Below are positions 1 through 8,476 of a stretch of 42,067 nucleotides of DNA, in pieces. The first letter of the stretch is position 1, and the number at the start of each line of letters is the position of its first letter. The position numbers and the translations under genes are program-made. The notes below the pieces were generated by a model. That model made no database searches, was not told the origin of the DNA, and saw nothing but the letters and a program-made list of their open reading frames with translations. Source of the stretch: Sporolactobacillus pectinivorans (GTDB lineage Bacteria; Bacillota; Bacilli; Bacillales; Sporolactobacillaceae); contig NZ_NXGA01000001.1 in NCBI RefSeq assembly GCF_002802965.1, forward strand, positions 2,263,872 to 2,305,938. Reading direction: 5' to 3'.

Positions 1-618
1 GCTTCGCCGGCATTTACCCTGGCCAGTTATCTGATTGAAGGCGGCCCCTCCAGGAACTATCATCAGACAAAGGGATTTATGTATGCACATCCCGATGACT
101 GGTCGGCGTTGATGGACGACTTGGCGGAAATGACACTGAATTATTTACGAGCGCAAATCCGGGCAGGAGCGCAGGCTGTACAAGTCTTTGATTCCTGGGT
201 AGGAGCACTCGGCGAAGAAGACTATCAGGTGTTCATTGCACCAACAATGAAAAAAATCTTTACTGAACTGCAAAAAACAGGAGCGGTGAGCCTGTATTTT
301 GCAGCTGGGGCAGGTCACCTGCTGAAGGAATGGAATAAACTCCCTGCCGATGTCCTGTCGATCGATTGGCGTACCTCTGCAGACGATCTGCGCAGGCTGC
401 AAATCACGAAAGCGATACAGGGAAGTCTTGACCCTGCGCTGCTGCTTGCCCCAATGCCTATACTGAAGGCTCGTGCAAAGTCTCTATTAGACCAAATCAG
501 TGATCGGCCGGGCTATATTTTCAACCTTGGTCATGGCGTTTTTCCTGAAGTAAAGGAGGAGACGCTGCGTGCACTGACAAGTTTTGTTCATTCCTATTCA
601 AATGATAAAGGAGAATGA
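1..618 (+). CDS. hemE: Uroporphyrinogen decarboxylase, C-terminal part (5' end outside window)
   Basis: HemE decarboxylates the four acetate side chains of uroporphyrinogen III to give coproporphyrinogen III in the cytoplasm. About 205 C-terminal residues are visible; the family is usually about 345-355 long, so the N-terminal part, including the catalytic Asp region, lies before the window. Visible signatures are FTLASYLIEGGPS, the FDSWVG motif and the C-terminal NLGHGVFPEV loop, all typical of the family. The stop is followed 54 bases later by a strong hairpin. The gene converges on hemB of the hemACDB operon, so it is a separate transcription unit. Oddity: the first ten bases encode the expected F-A-G only in another frame from the rest (see findings). 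Identification is secure; the state of the 5' end is not. Confidence 0.93.
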   Translation, partial: ASPAFTLASYLIEGGPSRNYHQTKGFMYAHPDDWSALMDDLAEMTLNYLRAQIRAGAQAVQVFDSWVGALGEEDYQVFIAPTMKKIFTELQKTGAVSLYFAAGAGHLLKEWNKLPADVLSIDWRTSADDLRRLQITKAIQGSLDPALLLAPMPILKARAKSLLDQISDRPGYIFNLGHGVFPEVKEETLRALTSFVHSYSNDKGE

Positions 619-672
619 GATCATTCGCCTTCCCCCCTACTTGCATGCTTTACCAATCAGCCATCGCAATAA

Positions 673-706
673 AACCCGGACAGTACTCTTGTCCGGGTTG
701 ATTTTT
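673..706 (+). terminator. Terminator between hemE and hemB (probably bidirectional)
   Basis: Perfect 9-bp arms (AACCCGGAC / GTCCGGGTT) enclose a 9-base loop and are followed by ATTTTTATT. Read on the minus strand the hairpin is followed by TTATT, so it may also stop hemB transcripts. The stretch 707-862 between it and the hemB stop shows no recognisable gene. Confidence 0.85.
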
Positions 707-862
707 ATTGGACAAGGTCTCGTTTTTCCTTTTCCAGCCGTTCTTCATTCAGCCCTGCCTGACACGGATGATTCTGTCAAGAGTTCGATGTCTTAAGAAA
801 CGCGTATTCGACAGCTTCGATTTTTTTCTTAAAGCCAGCAGCGGTTTACTGAAATCCGTCGC

Positions 863-1852
863 TCATTCTTCTTTCATGAGCCAGCGGACTGCATCTTTGG
901 CATGATAGGTAATAATCATATCGGCCCCGGCCCGTTTCATCGCGGTCAGCGACTCCAGAACAACCGCCTTCTCATCGATCCATCCGTTCAGGGCCGCGGC
1001 CTTTACCATCGCATATTCCCCGCTCACATTATAAGCTACAAGCGGCAGAGTCACCTGATTTCGCACGTCGCGGAGTACATCAAGATAAGGTAATGCCGGT
1101 TTAACAATAATAAAATCAGCACCTTCCTGAACATCAGATTCGGCTTCTCTAAGAGCTTCGCGCCGATTGGCGGGATCCATCTGATACGTTTTCCGATTGC
1201 CGAATTTCGGCGCGCTCTCGGCAGCATCGCGAAACGGGCCAAAGTAGGCCGAAGCATATTTTACCGCATAGGACATAATCGGGATCTGCATGAAACCGGA
1301 TTCATCAAGTGCCTGGCGGATCGCGGCTACAAAACCATCCATCATATTTGAAGGGGCAATGATATCCGCACCAGCCTCAGCCTGCGATACGGCGGTTCTA
1401 GCAAGATAGGTCAGGCTTTCATCATTGTCCACATCACCATCGTGAATAATACCGCAGTGTCCGTGATCCGTGTATTCGCACATGCAGGTATCGGCGATGA
1501 CAACCAGATCCGGATAATTTTTCTTGGTCTGGCGGATCGCCCGCTGGACAATCCCCTGGTCATCATAAGCACTCGAACCGACAGCATCCTTTTCTTTCGG
1601 AACGCCAAAAAAAATCACCGATGGAATGCCAAGAGCGGCTACTTCCTTCAATTCCTCATCAAGACGGTCCAGCGAATACTGATACACGTTCGGCATGGAT
1701 TTAATCTCCGATTTAACGTTGCTCCCCTCTTCAGTTACAAAAATAGGATAGATGAAATCGGATGGCTGTATAAAAGTCTCGCGAACCATCTTCCTGATGG
1801 CAGGAGTGCGCCTGAGCCGGCGGTGACGGTCAAACTTAAGATTGCTGTTCAT
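863..1852 (-). CDS. hemB: Delta-aminolevulinic acid dehydratase (porphobilinogen synthase)
   Basis: HemB condenses two 5-aminolevulinate molecules into porphobilinogen. The 329-residue product has normal family length. It shows the zinc-binding cysteine stretch [15 protein letters not shown], the first active-site lysine in [18 protein letters not shown] and the Schiff-base lysine in [13 protein letters not shown]. The three cysteines suggest a zinc-type rather than a magnesium-only enzyme. The start is ATG at 1852, because AAGGAAG lies 7-8 bases before it and the protein then begins [14 protein letters not shown], as in homologues; an upstream in-frame ATG at 1900 would lie deep inside hemD. 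The 5' end overlaps the hemD 3' end by 17 bases, so it is the last gene of the hemA-C-D-B operon. In B. subtilis hemL follows hemB; here it does not. Confidence 0.96.
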   Translation of the reverse strand: MNSNLKFDRHRRLRRTPAIRKMVRETFIQPSDFIYPIFVTEEGSNVKSEIKSMPNVYQYSLDRLDEELKEVAALGIPSVIFFGVPKEKDAVGSSAYDDQGIVQRAIRQTKKNYPDLVVIADTCMCEYTDHGHCGIIHDGDVDNDESLTYLARTAVSQAEAGADIIAPSNMMDGFVAAIRQALDESGFMQIPIMSYAVKYASAYFGPFRDAAESAPKFGNRKTYQMDPANRREALREAESDVQEGADFIIVKPALPYLDVLRDVRNQVTLPLVAYNVSGEYAMVKAAALNGWIDEKAVVLESLTAMKRAGADMIITYHAKDAVRWLMKEE

Positions 1853-2654
1853 TACGATGACTTCCTTCATTGTTAGAATAGTAGTTTGCCAGTGCGTCAA
1901 TCATATCAACGGCAGTAAATCGTGCCGGAACAACGTCCGGTGCATATCCAAGTGCATCTAGTGCCTGCGCAGTGGTCAATCCGATGGCAGCGATTGTGCA
2001 TTTTTTCATTGCCCCGCGCCATGCGCGCTCTGTCAGGAACTCTTTAAAAAAACGGACTGCCGACGGACTTGCAAATGTAATTGCCGACAAGCTTCCCGAT
2101 TCGATGATTCCTTCAAGGCGGGCTTGACTTGAGACATTTGCTTCAGTCTGGTAGAGGACACAGCTCGTGACCCTAATCCCCAAGTCTCTTAGTTTTTCGA
2201 GCCAGCCAATGTCTGATAGTGAACCGAACGGAACGACAACCCGGTCCGCCTTAAATCGGTGATCAGAAAAGGCATCCAGCAAACCCTGCACGGTAAACGC
2301 CTCAGGGATAAAATCTGCGCGGAGCCCATAAGTTTTGAGATGCTCACCGGTTTTTTTCCCGACAACGGCCAATCTGATTCCCTGCAGCCGTTCGCGACGA
2401 TCCAAAAGGTTCATGAAAAAGTCCAGACTGTTTCGGCTGGTTAGAATCACCCAGTCCGCCTGCTGCACAGCATCAAGCCAGTTTTTTCGCTCTTCATAGG
2501 AAAGCGGAGCCTGACGGTAATCGATCAACGGTACTTGAACAGCCTCACCTCCATAATCACGGATCCTGGCACACATGGCGGCAGACTGATGCTGCGCGCG
2601 CGTCACCAGCACCCGTTTTCCTTTCAAGAGTGCCGGCAGGTTTTCACCTGGCAT
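1836..2654 (-). CDS. hemD: Uroporphyrinogen-III synthase
   Basis: HemD cyclises hydroxymethylbilane with inversion of ring D to give uroporphyrinogen III. The family is poorly conserved in sequence, but this 272-residue product has the expected pattern: an N-terminal VLVTRAQ strand, a central [14 protein letters not shown] segment and a C-terminal [18 protein letters not shown] segment, matching the two-domain HEM4 fold. It lies exactly between hemC and hemB. I chose ATG at 2654, preceded by GGAG 8 bases upstream; GTG at 2663 is possible but has a poorer ribosome site. It overlaps hemC by about 11 bases and hemB by 17, implying translational coupling. Confidence 0.92.
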   Translation of the reverse strand: MPGENLPALLKGKRVLVTRAQHQSAAMCARIRDYGGEAVQVPLIDYRQAPLSYEERKNWLDAVQQADWVILTSRNSLDFFMNLLDRRERLQGIRLAVVGKKTGEHLKTYGLRADFIPEAFTVQGLLDAFSDHRFKADRVVVPFGSLSDIGWLEKLRDLGIRVTSCVLYQTEANVSSQARLEGIIESGSLSAITFASPSAVRFFKEFLTERAWRGAMKKCTIAAIGLTTAQALDALGYAPDVVPARFTAVDMIDALANYYSNNEGSHRNEQQS

Positions 2655-3576
2655 CGGTATCACTCCATTTCAATCCGGACAGAATTTTTCCCGCGCCCTG
2701 AGCCAGCAAGTCTTCTGCTACCAAAGTTCCAAGCGCATCGGGCTGATCGCCTGAGCGTCGGGCTTTCAGCACCTTTGCACCGTCTGCTGAAGCGACGAGC
2801 CCGCTTAGCGACAATGTACCGTCCTTCTCGCGCGCGCAAAATGCGGCTATCGGTACCTGGCAGCCCCCGTTCAACCGTTTCAGAAAAGAGCGCTCCGCGC
2901 GAACGGTTGTCGCTGTTTCTTCATGATTGATTGTTTTCAGGAGCGTCTTCAACTCGGTATCCGACGACCGGCATTCAATCGCCAGTGCGCCTTGTCCAAC
3001 GGCCGGCAGCATGAGATCAAACGGCAAAGCTGCGCCCTTTTCCTCTACACCCAGCCTTTTCATCCCGGCCTCAGCCAGCACGATAGCATCGAAGTCACCC
3101 GATTTCAGCCGGGAAATCCGCGAATCCACATTTCCGCGCAGCGGACGGATGACGAGATCGGGCCGTATATGCAGAATCTGAGCGGCACGGCGCAGGCTGC
3201 TTGACCCAATCACGGCCCCCGGTGCAAGATCCTTTAGCTGTTTATTCGCCTGGGAAAACAGGACATCGTGCGGATCTTCACGCATAGGGATTGATGCAAT
3301 CTCGAGTCCCTGAGGCAGCTCAGCAGGCATGTCTTTCATACTGTGAACTGCGAAATCAATATCTCCGTCTAACAACGCACGCTCAATTTCTTTGACAAAT
3401 AATCCTTTCCCGCCGACTTTTGATAACGTCACGTTCCGAATTCGGTCGCCCTTTGTCACAATATGCCGGATGTCAAAGGAAAAGCGAACGGACATGTCCG
3501 ACAGACTGTTGATGACAAGGTTGCTCTGAATCAGAGCCAGTTTGCTCTTCCTTGATCCAACCCGAATTATTCTCAT
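2644..3576 (-). CDS. hemC: Porphobilinogen deaminase (hydroxymethylbilane synthase)
   Basis: HemC polymerises four porphobilinogen units into hydroxymethylbilane using a covalently bound dipyrromethane cofactor. The 310-residue product opens with MRIIRVGSRKSKLALIQ, contains FAVHSMKDMPAELP and ALPFDLMLPAVGQGALAIECR, and carries the cofactor-binding cysteine in LNGGCQVPIAAF. Length and motifs are standard. The start at 3576 is supported by GGGG about 9 bases upstream. It follows hemA after only 51 bases. In B. subtilis a membrane protein gene, hemX, lies between hemA and hemC; there is no room for it here. Confidence 0.97.
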   Translation of the reverse strand: MRIIRVGSRKSKLALIQSNLVINSLSDMSVRFSFDIRHIVTKGDRIRNVTLSKVGGKGLFVKEIERALLDGDIDFAVHSMKDMPAELPQGLEIASIPMREDPHDVLFSQANKQLKDLAPGAVIGSSSLRRAAQILHIRPDLVIRPLRGNVDSRISRLKSGDFDAIVLAEAGMKRLGVEEKGAALPFDLMLPAVGQGALAIECRSSDTELKTLLKTINHEETATTVRAERSFLKRLNGGCQVPIAAFCAREKDGTLSLSGLVASADGAKVLKARRSGDQPDALGTLVAEDLLAQGAGKILSGLKWSDTDAR

Positions 3577-3627
3577 ATCATATCCCCACTTTTCTGATAT
3601 CTCTGAAGGTGATCATAAGGCAAACAG

Positions 3628-4995
3628 TCAGCGGCAACGGATCGTCTTCTGAAGAACGTTCTTCTCAAATTGCCCATCCGGAAGCACCTTCATCTCACCA
3701 GTCTGTGCAGGTTTGGCCGAACGTTCCACTTCATTTGCAATATTAAAAATTTCAGCAAAATGGTCAATCGCGTGTCGGCCATGCTCACAGGTGGCTAATT
3801 CTTTAATTTTGCTGATCGGGTCGCGCAGCAGCTGGTTGATCATGCTCTTGGCCTGTTTGCTGATCACCTTGCGCTCCTGTTCCGTCATTTCAGGCAGTTT
3901 ATTTTCAATTCGTTGCATCATTTCCGAATGCATCGAGAGTGCTTTTCTCCGCAGTGCCGAAATCACAGGGACGACGCCAAGTGTGTGCAGCCATTCCGAG
4001 TATTTTTCCATCTGCCGGTCAATCAGCGGTTCGATCCGAAGCGCCGATTTTCGGCGCGCTTCCAGACTCTTGTCGACCATTCGTTCCAAGTTGTCAATAT
4101 CAAACAGATGAACCCCATCCATCCTGGCAATCTCCGGATCAATATTTCTCGGAACGCCAATATCGACCAGAGTCAGCGGCCGGTTTCCGCGCGCTGTAAG
4201 AAGCGGTGCGAGTCTTGCCTCTGTAATCAGAAATTCAGGAGCTGAGGTTGCTGCAAAGACAATATCGCTTCTCTCAATCCAGGCGTCCAATGAGCTGAGC
4301 GCTGCCGCCTGTCCACGAAACTGCTCAGCCAGCAGGTCGGCTTTTTCCTTCGTCCGATTCATCACTGTCAAATTGCGGACACCGCTGCCGGTCAGATGCT
4401 TCAGCGCCAGCCTGCTCATATCACCCGCACCGATCATCAGCACCGATTTGTCCTCAAGCGGACCTGTCGTTTCGTGGAGCAGTTTAACCGCCGCATAACT
4501 GACGGATACCGGGTGATCATTGATCTGTGTTTCATCCTGTGCGCGTTTGGCGACAGTCAGGGCTTCTTTGAACAGTTCATTGAAAAATGTTCCGGTCGTT
4601 CCGGCTTGCTGGGCAGCCAGAAAGCTGGTCCGCACTTGCCCAAGAATCTGCGTCTCACCAAGGATCATCGAATCCAGCCCGCATGTAACCCGGAATAGAT
4701 GACAGATTGCTTCCTGGTCTTCTTTGATAATCATAAAAGGGTTAAGTGTTTCCGGTGTGCTGTGAAACCAGTCGGCAAAAAACCTCTTGCTATAATAACG
4801 ACCCGTATGCAGCTGATCGCAAACGACATAGAGTTCTGTCCGGTTGCATGTGGACACGATCACATCTTCAAAAATGCTTTTTGTGTCTCTTAATTCGGTC
4901 AGTGCCTGCTCTAAAACTGAGGGCTGAAACGTCAGCCTTTCTCTAATTTGTACCGGAGTATCACGATAATTAACGCCAATTGTCAGAATGTGCAT
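3628..4995 (-). CDS. hemA: Glutamyl-tRNA reductase
   Basis: HemA reduces glutamyl-tRNA(Glu) to glutamate-1-semialdehyde, the first committed step of C5-pathway tetrapyrrole synthesis. The 455-residue protein begins MHILTIGVNYRDTPVQIRE and has the catalytic cysteine in IVSTCNRTELYVV, the NADPH-binding VLMIGAGDMSRLALKHL and the C-terminal dimerisation helices. ATG at 4995 is chosen because GGAGG lies about 10 bases upstream and the family starts there; the frame stays open to 5055 with no similarity. It is the first gene of the hemA-C-D-B operon. An FNR/Rex-like palindrome lies 136 bases upstream, hinting at oxygen or redox control (inference). Confidence 0.97.
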   Translation of the reverse strand: MHILTIGVNYRDTPVQIRERLTFQPSVLEQALTELRDTKSIFEDVIVSTCNRTELYVVCDQLHTGRYYSKRFFADWFHSTPETLNPFMIIKEDQEAICHLFRVTCGLDSMILGETQILGQVRTSFLAAQQAGTTGTFFNELFKEALTVAKRAQDETQINDHPVSVSYAAVKLLHETTGPLEDKSVLMIGAGDMSRLALKHLTGSGVRNLTVMNRTKEKADLLAEQFRGQAAALSSLDAWIERSDIVFAATSAPEFLITEARLAPLLTARGNRPLTLVDIGVPRNIDPEIARMDGVHLFDIDNLERMVDKSLEARRKSALRIEPLIDRQMEKYSEWLHTLGVVPVISALRRKALSMHSEMMQRIENKLPEMTEQERKVISKQAKSMINQLLRDPISKIKELATCEHGRHAIDHFAEIFNIANEVERSAKPAQTGEMKVLPDGQFEKNVLQKTIRCR

Positions 4996-5130
4996 GAGAT
5001 CACTCCCTCCGTTCTCTTCTGCACAACGGTGGAACTGCATCGAACAGCCCGGCATAAGTTCACTTGTGCTCGGTTACTCTCTTAAAAGTAACAAATCAGA
5101 AGGGTTAATTAAAGTATCGAGCACTAATAA

Positions 5131-5146
5131 AGTGATATTTATCACA
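5131..5146. promoter_or_regulatory. FNR/Rex-like palindromic operator upstream of hemA
   Basis: The site reads AGTGATATTTATCACA: half-sites GTGA and TCAC separated by six bases, with an uninterrupted GTGATA/TATCAC dyad. It differs by one base from the FNR/CRP-type pattern TGTGA-N6-TCACA and also resembles Rex operators. It lies about 135 bases from the hemA start. The function is inferred from pattern only. Confidence 0.4.
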
Positions 5147-5364
5147 CCAATGTCACAAAATGTTCAAATTTATTGGCGACGGTTACATCTAATGATTCGG
5201 TTGCTAAACCCCATGATTGAAAATGAGGATAGCAAATGACGAGGAAAATAAAAAATTCCCCTCTCTCAATCTTTATTCAATGTCCATGAAGTTATTTCAA
5301 AAAGTTCAAGGTCCTTCAACCCGAGGCCGTACAGCAGTTTGTAAATTAAATCGTCCCATTAGTA

Positions 5365-5399
5365 AAAGCCCTCAGCACCATGCAGGCGCCGAGGGCTTC
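5365..5399 (-). terminator. Terminator of the 2-keto acid decarboxylase gene
   Basis: On the minus strand AAGCCCTC pairs with GAGGGCTT. An inner GCGCC/GGTGC helix and a TGCAT loop complete the hairpin, which is followed by TTTACT. It lies 25 bases after the stop of the gene ending at 5424. Confidence 0.8.
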
Positions 5400-5423
5400 G
5401 CAGTTTCTAATGTCTTGTTAAGC

Positions 5424-7097
5424 TCAATCGTTCTGAGCAGCAAATACTTTGCCAAGAACGGTTAGCAATTCAGGCATATCCATTTTCTCCATTACAACTT
5501 CAACAAATCTCAGGGCATCGGGATGGGCAATCATATCTTTGAGCGCATCCGCGAGTTCGCCCTCCGTTGTTGTTTTATAACTCTTGAAATTTTTATTTCC
5601 GCCAAGTACTGCGGGAATATCCTCGTAATTCCACATTTTAATATCATTGTAGGGCTGGTTCGGACCGTGAATCGATCGCTCGACCGTGTAGCCATCGTTG
5701 TTCATGACAAAAATGATCGGGTGAAGATTTTCACGCATCATCGTCGAGATTTCCTGGAATGTGAGCTGAAAAGCTCCGTCACCGATCAGCAGGATATCGC
5801 GTCTTGATGGGTCGGCAAGCTGCGTGCCAAGCAAGGCCGGCAGCGTATAACCAATCGATCCCCACAAAGGCTGGCCGACATAGGTGACTTTTTCTTTCAA
5901 TGGCACGGTTTGGGCGCCAAAGAATGACGTCCCCTGATCGGCGATCACCACATCATTTTTCTGGATAAAGAGCTGCATCATTTCCCAGAACCGCTTCTGA
6001 GTCAGCAAATGGTCGGCATGCACGTAAAATGAATCTTCCTTCTGCTGGCCGGCAAGTGGAATGATGTTCAGAGATTCCAGTTCTCTCTTTGAAACTTTTC
6101 CGGCGAGATGGTTCATGGCTTCAGCCATCGAAATGCCTGAAAAAGTATGGCCTTGATAGCGGACATCATCAGGATTGATATGAATGACTGCATGTTCCTT
6201 GAATCCCTGAGAGAATCCGCTCGTGATCGAGTCAGTGAGTCGAACGCCAACGCTGATGATGCAGTCCGCTTCATCGATCCGTTTTCTAAGATACTCCGGA
6301 CTTGTTTTGCCACTGTAGACACCGATGAACTGAGGATGTTCTTCATTGAAAACACCTTTGCCCATGCTTAGTGTCGCAACGGGGAATCCTGTCTGTTCCG
6401 CAAAACGGGCCAATTCTTCTTCAGCGTGGAACCGATTGACCTGATAGTCTGCCAGAATGACAGGCGATTTTGCCTGTTCGATAACAGGAGCTAATGTCTC
6501 AAGCATCTGGCTGACGGTGGCTTCAGAAGCAGCGGGCTCTTCCTTGAGCAGCGGCTCGGAAGGGAGCGTTGCCGGCAATCCGTGAATATCAACCGGCAGG
6601 TTAATATAGACTGGAGCTTTCTCAGTCCAGCACGCTCTCAATACACGATCAATTTCTTCAACCGCGTTCTCCTGAGTCAGTGTGGTCTGTGCAACCGTGA
6701 CTTCCTTATACATTTTGGAAAAGTGATTAAATTCACCGTCACCCAGCGTGTGATGTACCAAGCGGCCCTCTTCTGCTACCCTAGTTGTCGGTGAACCCGT
6801 GATTTTGACAACCGGCACCTGTTCGGCACGCGAGCCGGCGATGCCGTTAATCGCACTGAGCTCGCCGACACCAAAAGTTGTCACAAGCGCAGAAATACCA
6901 TGAATACGTGCATAGCCATCCGCCGCATAGGCCGCGTTCAATTCGTTGCAATTTCCAACCCATTTAACCGCCGGATGCTCGATAATCTGGTCCAGAAAAG
7001 AAAGATTGTAATCACCGGGCACACCGAAAATATCGCGAATGCCAAGTTCCGCAAGTCTGTCAATGAGATATCTTCCGATCGTATAAGATTCGCTCAT
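5424..7097 (-). CDS. ThDP-dependent 2-keto acid decarboxylase (KivD/IpdC/pyruvate decarboxylase type)
   Basis: It predicts non-oxidative decarboxylation of a 2-keto acid to the aldehyde and CO2. The 557-residue protein has the three-domain ThDP enzyme layout. The N-terminal domain has catalytic Glu52 (NELNAAYAADGYAR) and the paired His115-His116 (GRLVHHTLGDGEF) that mark pyruvate/indolepyruvate decarboxylases. The C-terminal GDGAFQLTFQEIS...NNDGYTVE is the ThDP-Mg motif. FGVPGDYNLSFLDQII, TTFGVGELSAINGIAGS and HGPNQPYNDI look closest to lactococcal KivD (branched-chain keto acids), so substrates could be branched-chain or aromatic keto acids or pyruvate; sequence alone does not decide. It is a single gene with its own terminator, divergent from a MarR regulator across two shared operators. 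The start at 7097 gives the normal MSESYTIGRYL family start; GAGG upstream is somewhat distant (about 13 bases). Confidence 0.93.
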   Translation of the reverse strand: MSESYTIGRYLIDRLAELGIRDIFGVPGDYNLSFLDQIIEHPAVKWVGNCNELNAAYAADGYARIHGISALVTTFGVGELSAINGIAGSRAEQVPVVKITGSPTTRVAEEGRLVHHTLGDGEFNHFSKMYKEVTVAQTTLTQENAVEEIDRVLRACWTEKAPVYINLPVDIHGLPATLPSEPLLKEEPAASEATVSQMLETLAPVIEQAKSPVILADYQVNRFHAEEELARFAEQTGFPVATLSMGKGVFNEEHPQFIGVYSGKTSPEYLRKRIDEADCIISVGVRLTDSITSGFSQGFKEHAVIHINPDDVRYQGHTFSGISMAEAMNHLAGKVSKRELESLNIIPLAGQQKEDSFYVHADHLLTQKRFWEMMQLFIQKNDVVIADQGTSFFGAQTVPLKEKVTYVGQPLWGSIGYTLPALLGTQLADPSRRDILLIGDGAFQLTFQEISTMMRENLHPIIFVMNNDGYTVERSIHGPNQPYNDIKMWNYEDIPAVLGGNKNFKSYKTTTEGELADALKDMIAHPDALRFVEVVMEKMDMPELLTVLGKVFAAQND

Positions 7098-7151
7098 CGT
7101 TTAAATCCGCCTCACTTTGATTAATAAATAGCTTCACACAGCCCAATCAAT

Positions 7152-7172
7152 TAGGTCAACCTCATTGACCTA
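7152..7172. promoter_or_regulatory. MarR-type operator 1
   Basis: Perfect inverted repeat TAGGTCAA-N5-TTGACCTA in the gap between the decarboxylase gene and the divergent marR gene. It has the same core and spacer length as the site at 7198-7224. The right half contains TTGACC, which could serve as a -35 box towards marR. Assignment to the adjacent MarR protein is inference. Confidence 0.75.
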
Positions 7173-7197
7173 TAAGAGTAGTGTACCTTAAAAATTT

Positions 7198-7224
7198 AAA
7201 TAGGTCAATTGACTTGACCTATTT
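7198..7224. promoter_or_regulatory. MarR-type operator 2
   Basis: Perfect 11-bp arms AAATAGGTCAA / TTGACCTATTT around a 5-bp spacer TTGAC. It shares the TAGGTCAA-N5-TTGACCTA core with operator 1; the centres are 49 bp apart. It lies between operator 1 and the proposed extended -10 of marR. Confidence 0.78.
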
Positions 7225-7255
7225 AAAAAAAACAAGGAAGACGTTCACGCTTTGT

Positions 7256-7263
7256 GTTATACT
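7256..7263 (+). promoter_or_regulatory. Putative extended -10 of marR
   Basis: TGTTATACT is an extended -10 (TGn plus TATACT). It lies 15 bases before the AAGGGAG ribosome site and 32 bases before the TTG start. No good -35 is visible at 17 bp; extended -10 promoters can do without one. Confidence 0.4.
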
Positions 7264-7294
7264 ACTGTTCCATAAAGAAGGGAGTCGAACGGTT

Positions 7295-7771
7295 TTGAAT
7301 GAGGAAGAACAAAAACTGAATGAAGTTTTAATGTTATTCTACTTCGCTTATCGGACTTTTACTGAAAAGCCCGATAAGATGATTGAAAAATACGGGATTC
7401 AGCGCGTGCATCACCGCGTCTTGTTTTTTATCGCCCGCATTCCAGGTATCACGGTAAATGATCTGCTCTCGATTATCGAAGTATCGAAACAGGCGCTGAA
7501 CGCTCCACTCCGCCAATTGTACGAAAAAGGGCTGATCACAATGGTTCAAGCCGACTATGATAAACGCTATAAGCAATTGTATCTGACTGAAAAAGGAAAA
7601 CTGCTGGAAAGCGAGTTAAGCCATGTTCAGCGCGAACAAATGAAGACAATCTTTTCTGATTTAGGAGGCAATCATCAGGGGGCCTGGACGGATGTGATGA
7701 AAACACTGTCCAAAGTGCGGCCAGGTCAGAAGAATTTTCAGGCTTTATTCAAGGAAGGCCGAAAAAGATAA
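7295..7771 (+). CDS. MarR-family transcriptional regulator
   Basis: A winged-helix repressor of 158 residues, typical MarR size. The helix-turn-helix and wing can be read in TVNDLLSIIEVSKQALNAPL followed by RQLYEKGLITMV and DKRYKQLYLTEKGKLL; the N- and C-terminal helices would form the dimer interface. I chose TTG at 7295 because AAGGGAG (7278-7284) lies 10 bases before it. The frame extends up to ATG at 7181, but that start has no ribosome site, would sit inside the operators and adds no family-like sequence. It is divergent from the keto acid decarboxylase, and two identical-core inverted repeats lie between them, so it probably represses both. The ligand is unknown; a keto acid or aldehyde related to the neighbour is plausible (inference). 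Confidence 0.85.
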   Translation: MNEEEQKLNEVLMLFYFAYRTFTEKPDKMIEKYGIQRVHHRVLFFIARIPGITVNDLLSIIEVSKQALNAPLRQLYEKGLITMVQADYDKRYKQLYLTEKGKLLESELSHVQREQMKTIFSDLGGNHQGAWTDVMKTLSKVRPGQKNFQALFKEGRKR

Positions 7772-7943
7772 GGTGTTGGATCGTTTGCTCCCCACCTTGT
7801 TTCTGATATGCAGTCATTCCTTTTTTTCTATCACAAAACATATGGCTCTGGTTTTACATAGCTTATAAAAACGATGGAGAGCAGCAGATATAGCTGCTAA
7901 GAGTAAAAATTTTTCTTGCTTCAATGAGAACTAAAAGAGAACT

Positions 7944-7991
7944 AAAAAAAGACAATCCTTTTCTTTTGGAGGTTCAAGGGTCGTCTTTTTT
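7944..7991. terminator. Bidirectional terminator between marR and the small membrane protein gene
   Basis: A hairpin (GAC/GTC plus ATCCTT/AAGGGT helices, long loop) is flanked by AAAAAAA on the left and TTTTTT on the right, so it carries a U-tract in both directions. It lies between convergent genes. Confidence 0.65.
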
Positions 7992-7998
7992 CTGTGAT

Positions 7999-8400
7999 TC
8001 ATTTTTTAACACTGCCGACTGTTGAAGATTTTGGTGGGGACAGGTACAGATACACGAATGAGGAAGGCACGGCCATCAGGAAACCGATGAGGCTCAGGAT
8101 CAGCTGGCTTACTAGTCCGACCGGGGCAGTCACCCCGGCGGCAAGAATAATCATGCCGATCAGTACCAATCCTTCAAGACGTATCCGAGTCCGGCCGGAC
8201 AGGTATTTTCCTTCTTTGCGACGCTCGCTGTGTCCGAGCAGGACAACCGACGGCGCAACTGTCCCGAGCATCAGATAACACCAGCCAAATACCGAATAGA
8301 CGTTGCCGGACTGGACAAATTCCTGAATGCCCCAGAAAATGAAGACGAGACAGGCTCCGAGAAAGACAATCTTTAGGCTGTTTGAAATTACTTTCGGCAT
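7999..8400 (-). CDS. Hypothetical small membrane protein, four predicted TM segments
   Basis: A 133-residue hydrophobic protein I do not recognise. Segments that look membrane-spanning are about residues 8-28, 36-55, 75-93 and 97-118, with a basic cytoplasmic-looking loop (HSERRKEGKYLSGRTRIRLEG) after the second. A strong ribosome site, GAGGAGG, lies about 8 bases before the ATG. It sits 76 bases downstream of lacB on the same strand and ahead of a terminator, so it may be the last gene of a lacA-lacB-orf unit, but nothing in the sequence ties it to sugar metabolism. Confidence 0.7.
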   Translation of the reverse strand: MPKVISNSLKIVFLGACLVFIFWGIQEFVQSGNVYSVFGWCYLMLGTVAPSVVLLGHSERRKEGKYLSGRTRIRLEGLVLIGMIILAAGVTAPVGLVSQLILSLIGFLMAVPSSFVYLYLSPPKSSTVGSVKK

Positions 8401-8476
8401 GTATCGTACCTCCTCATTCCGTAAACATGATTCTTAATATCAATGCGACCCGATGCTGCTTTTTCTTCGACAGAAT

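Larger units (their letters stand above)
4996..5423. other. Intergenic region upstream of hemA
   Basis: These 428 bases hold the hemA ribosome site, a 16-bp imperfect palindrome at 5131-5146 and the terminator of the downstream-facing decarboxylase gene. I could not assign a convincing sigma-A promoter for hemA and see no gene. Confidence 0.6.
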
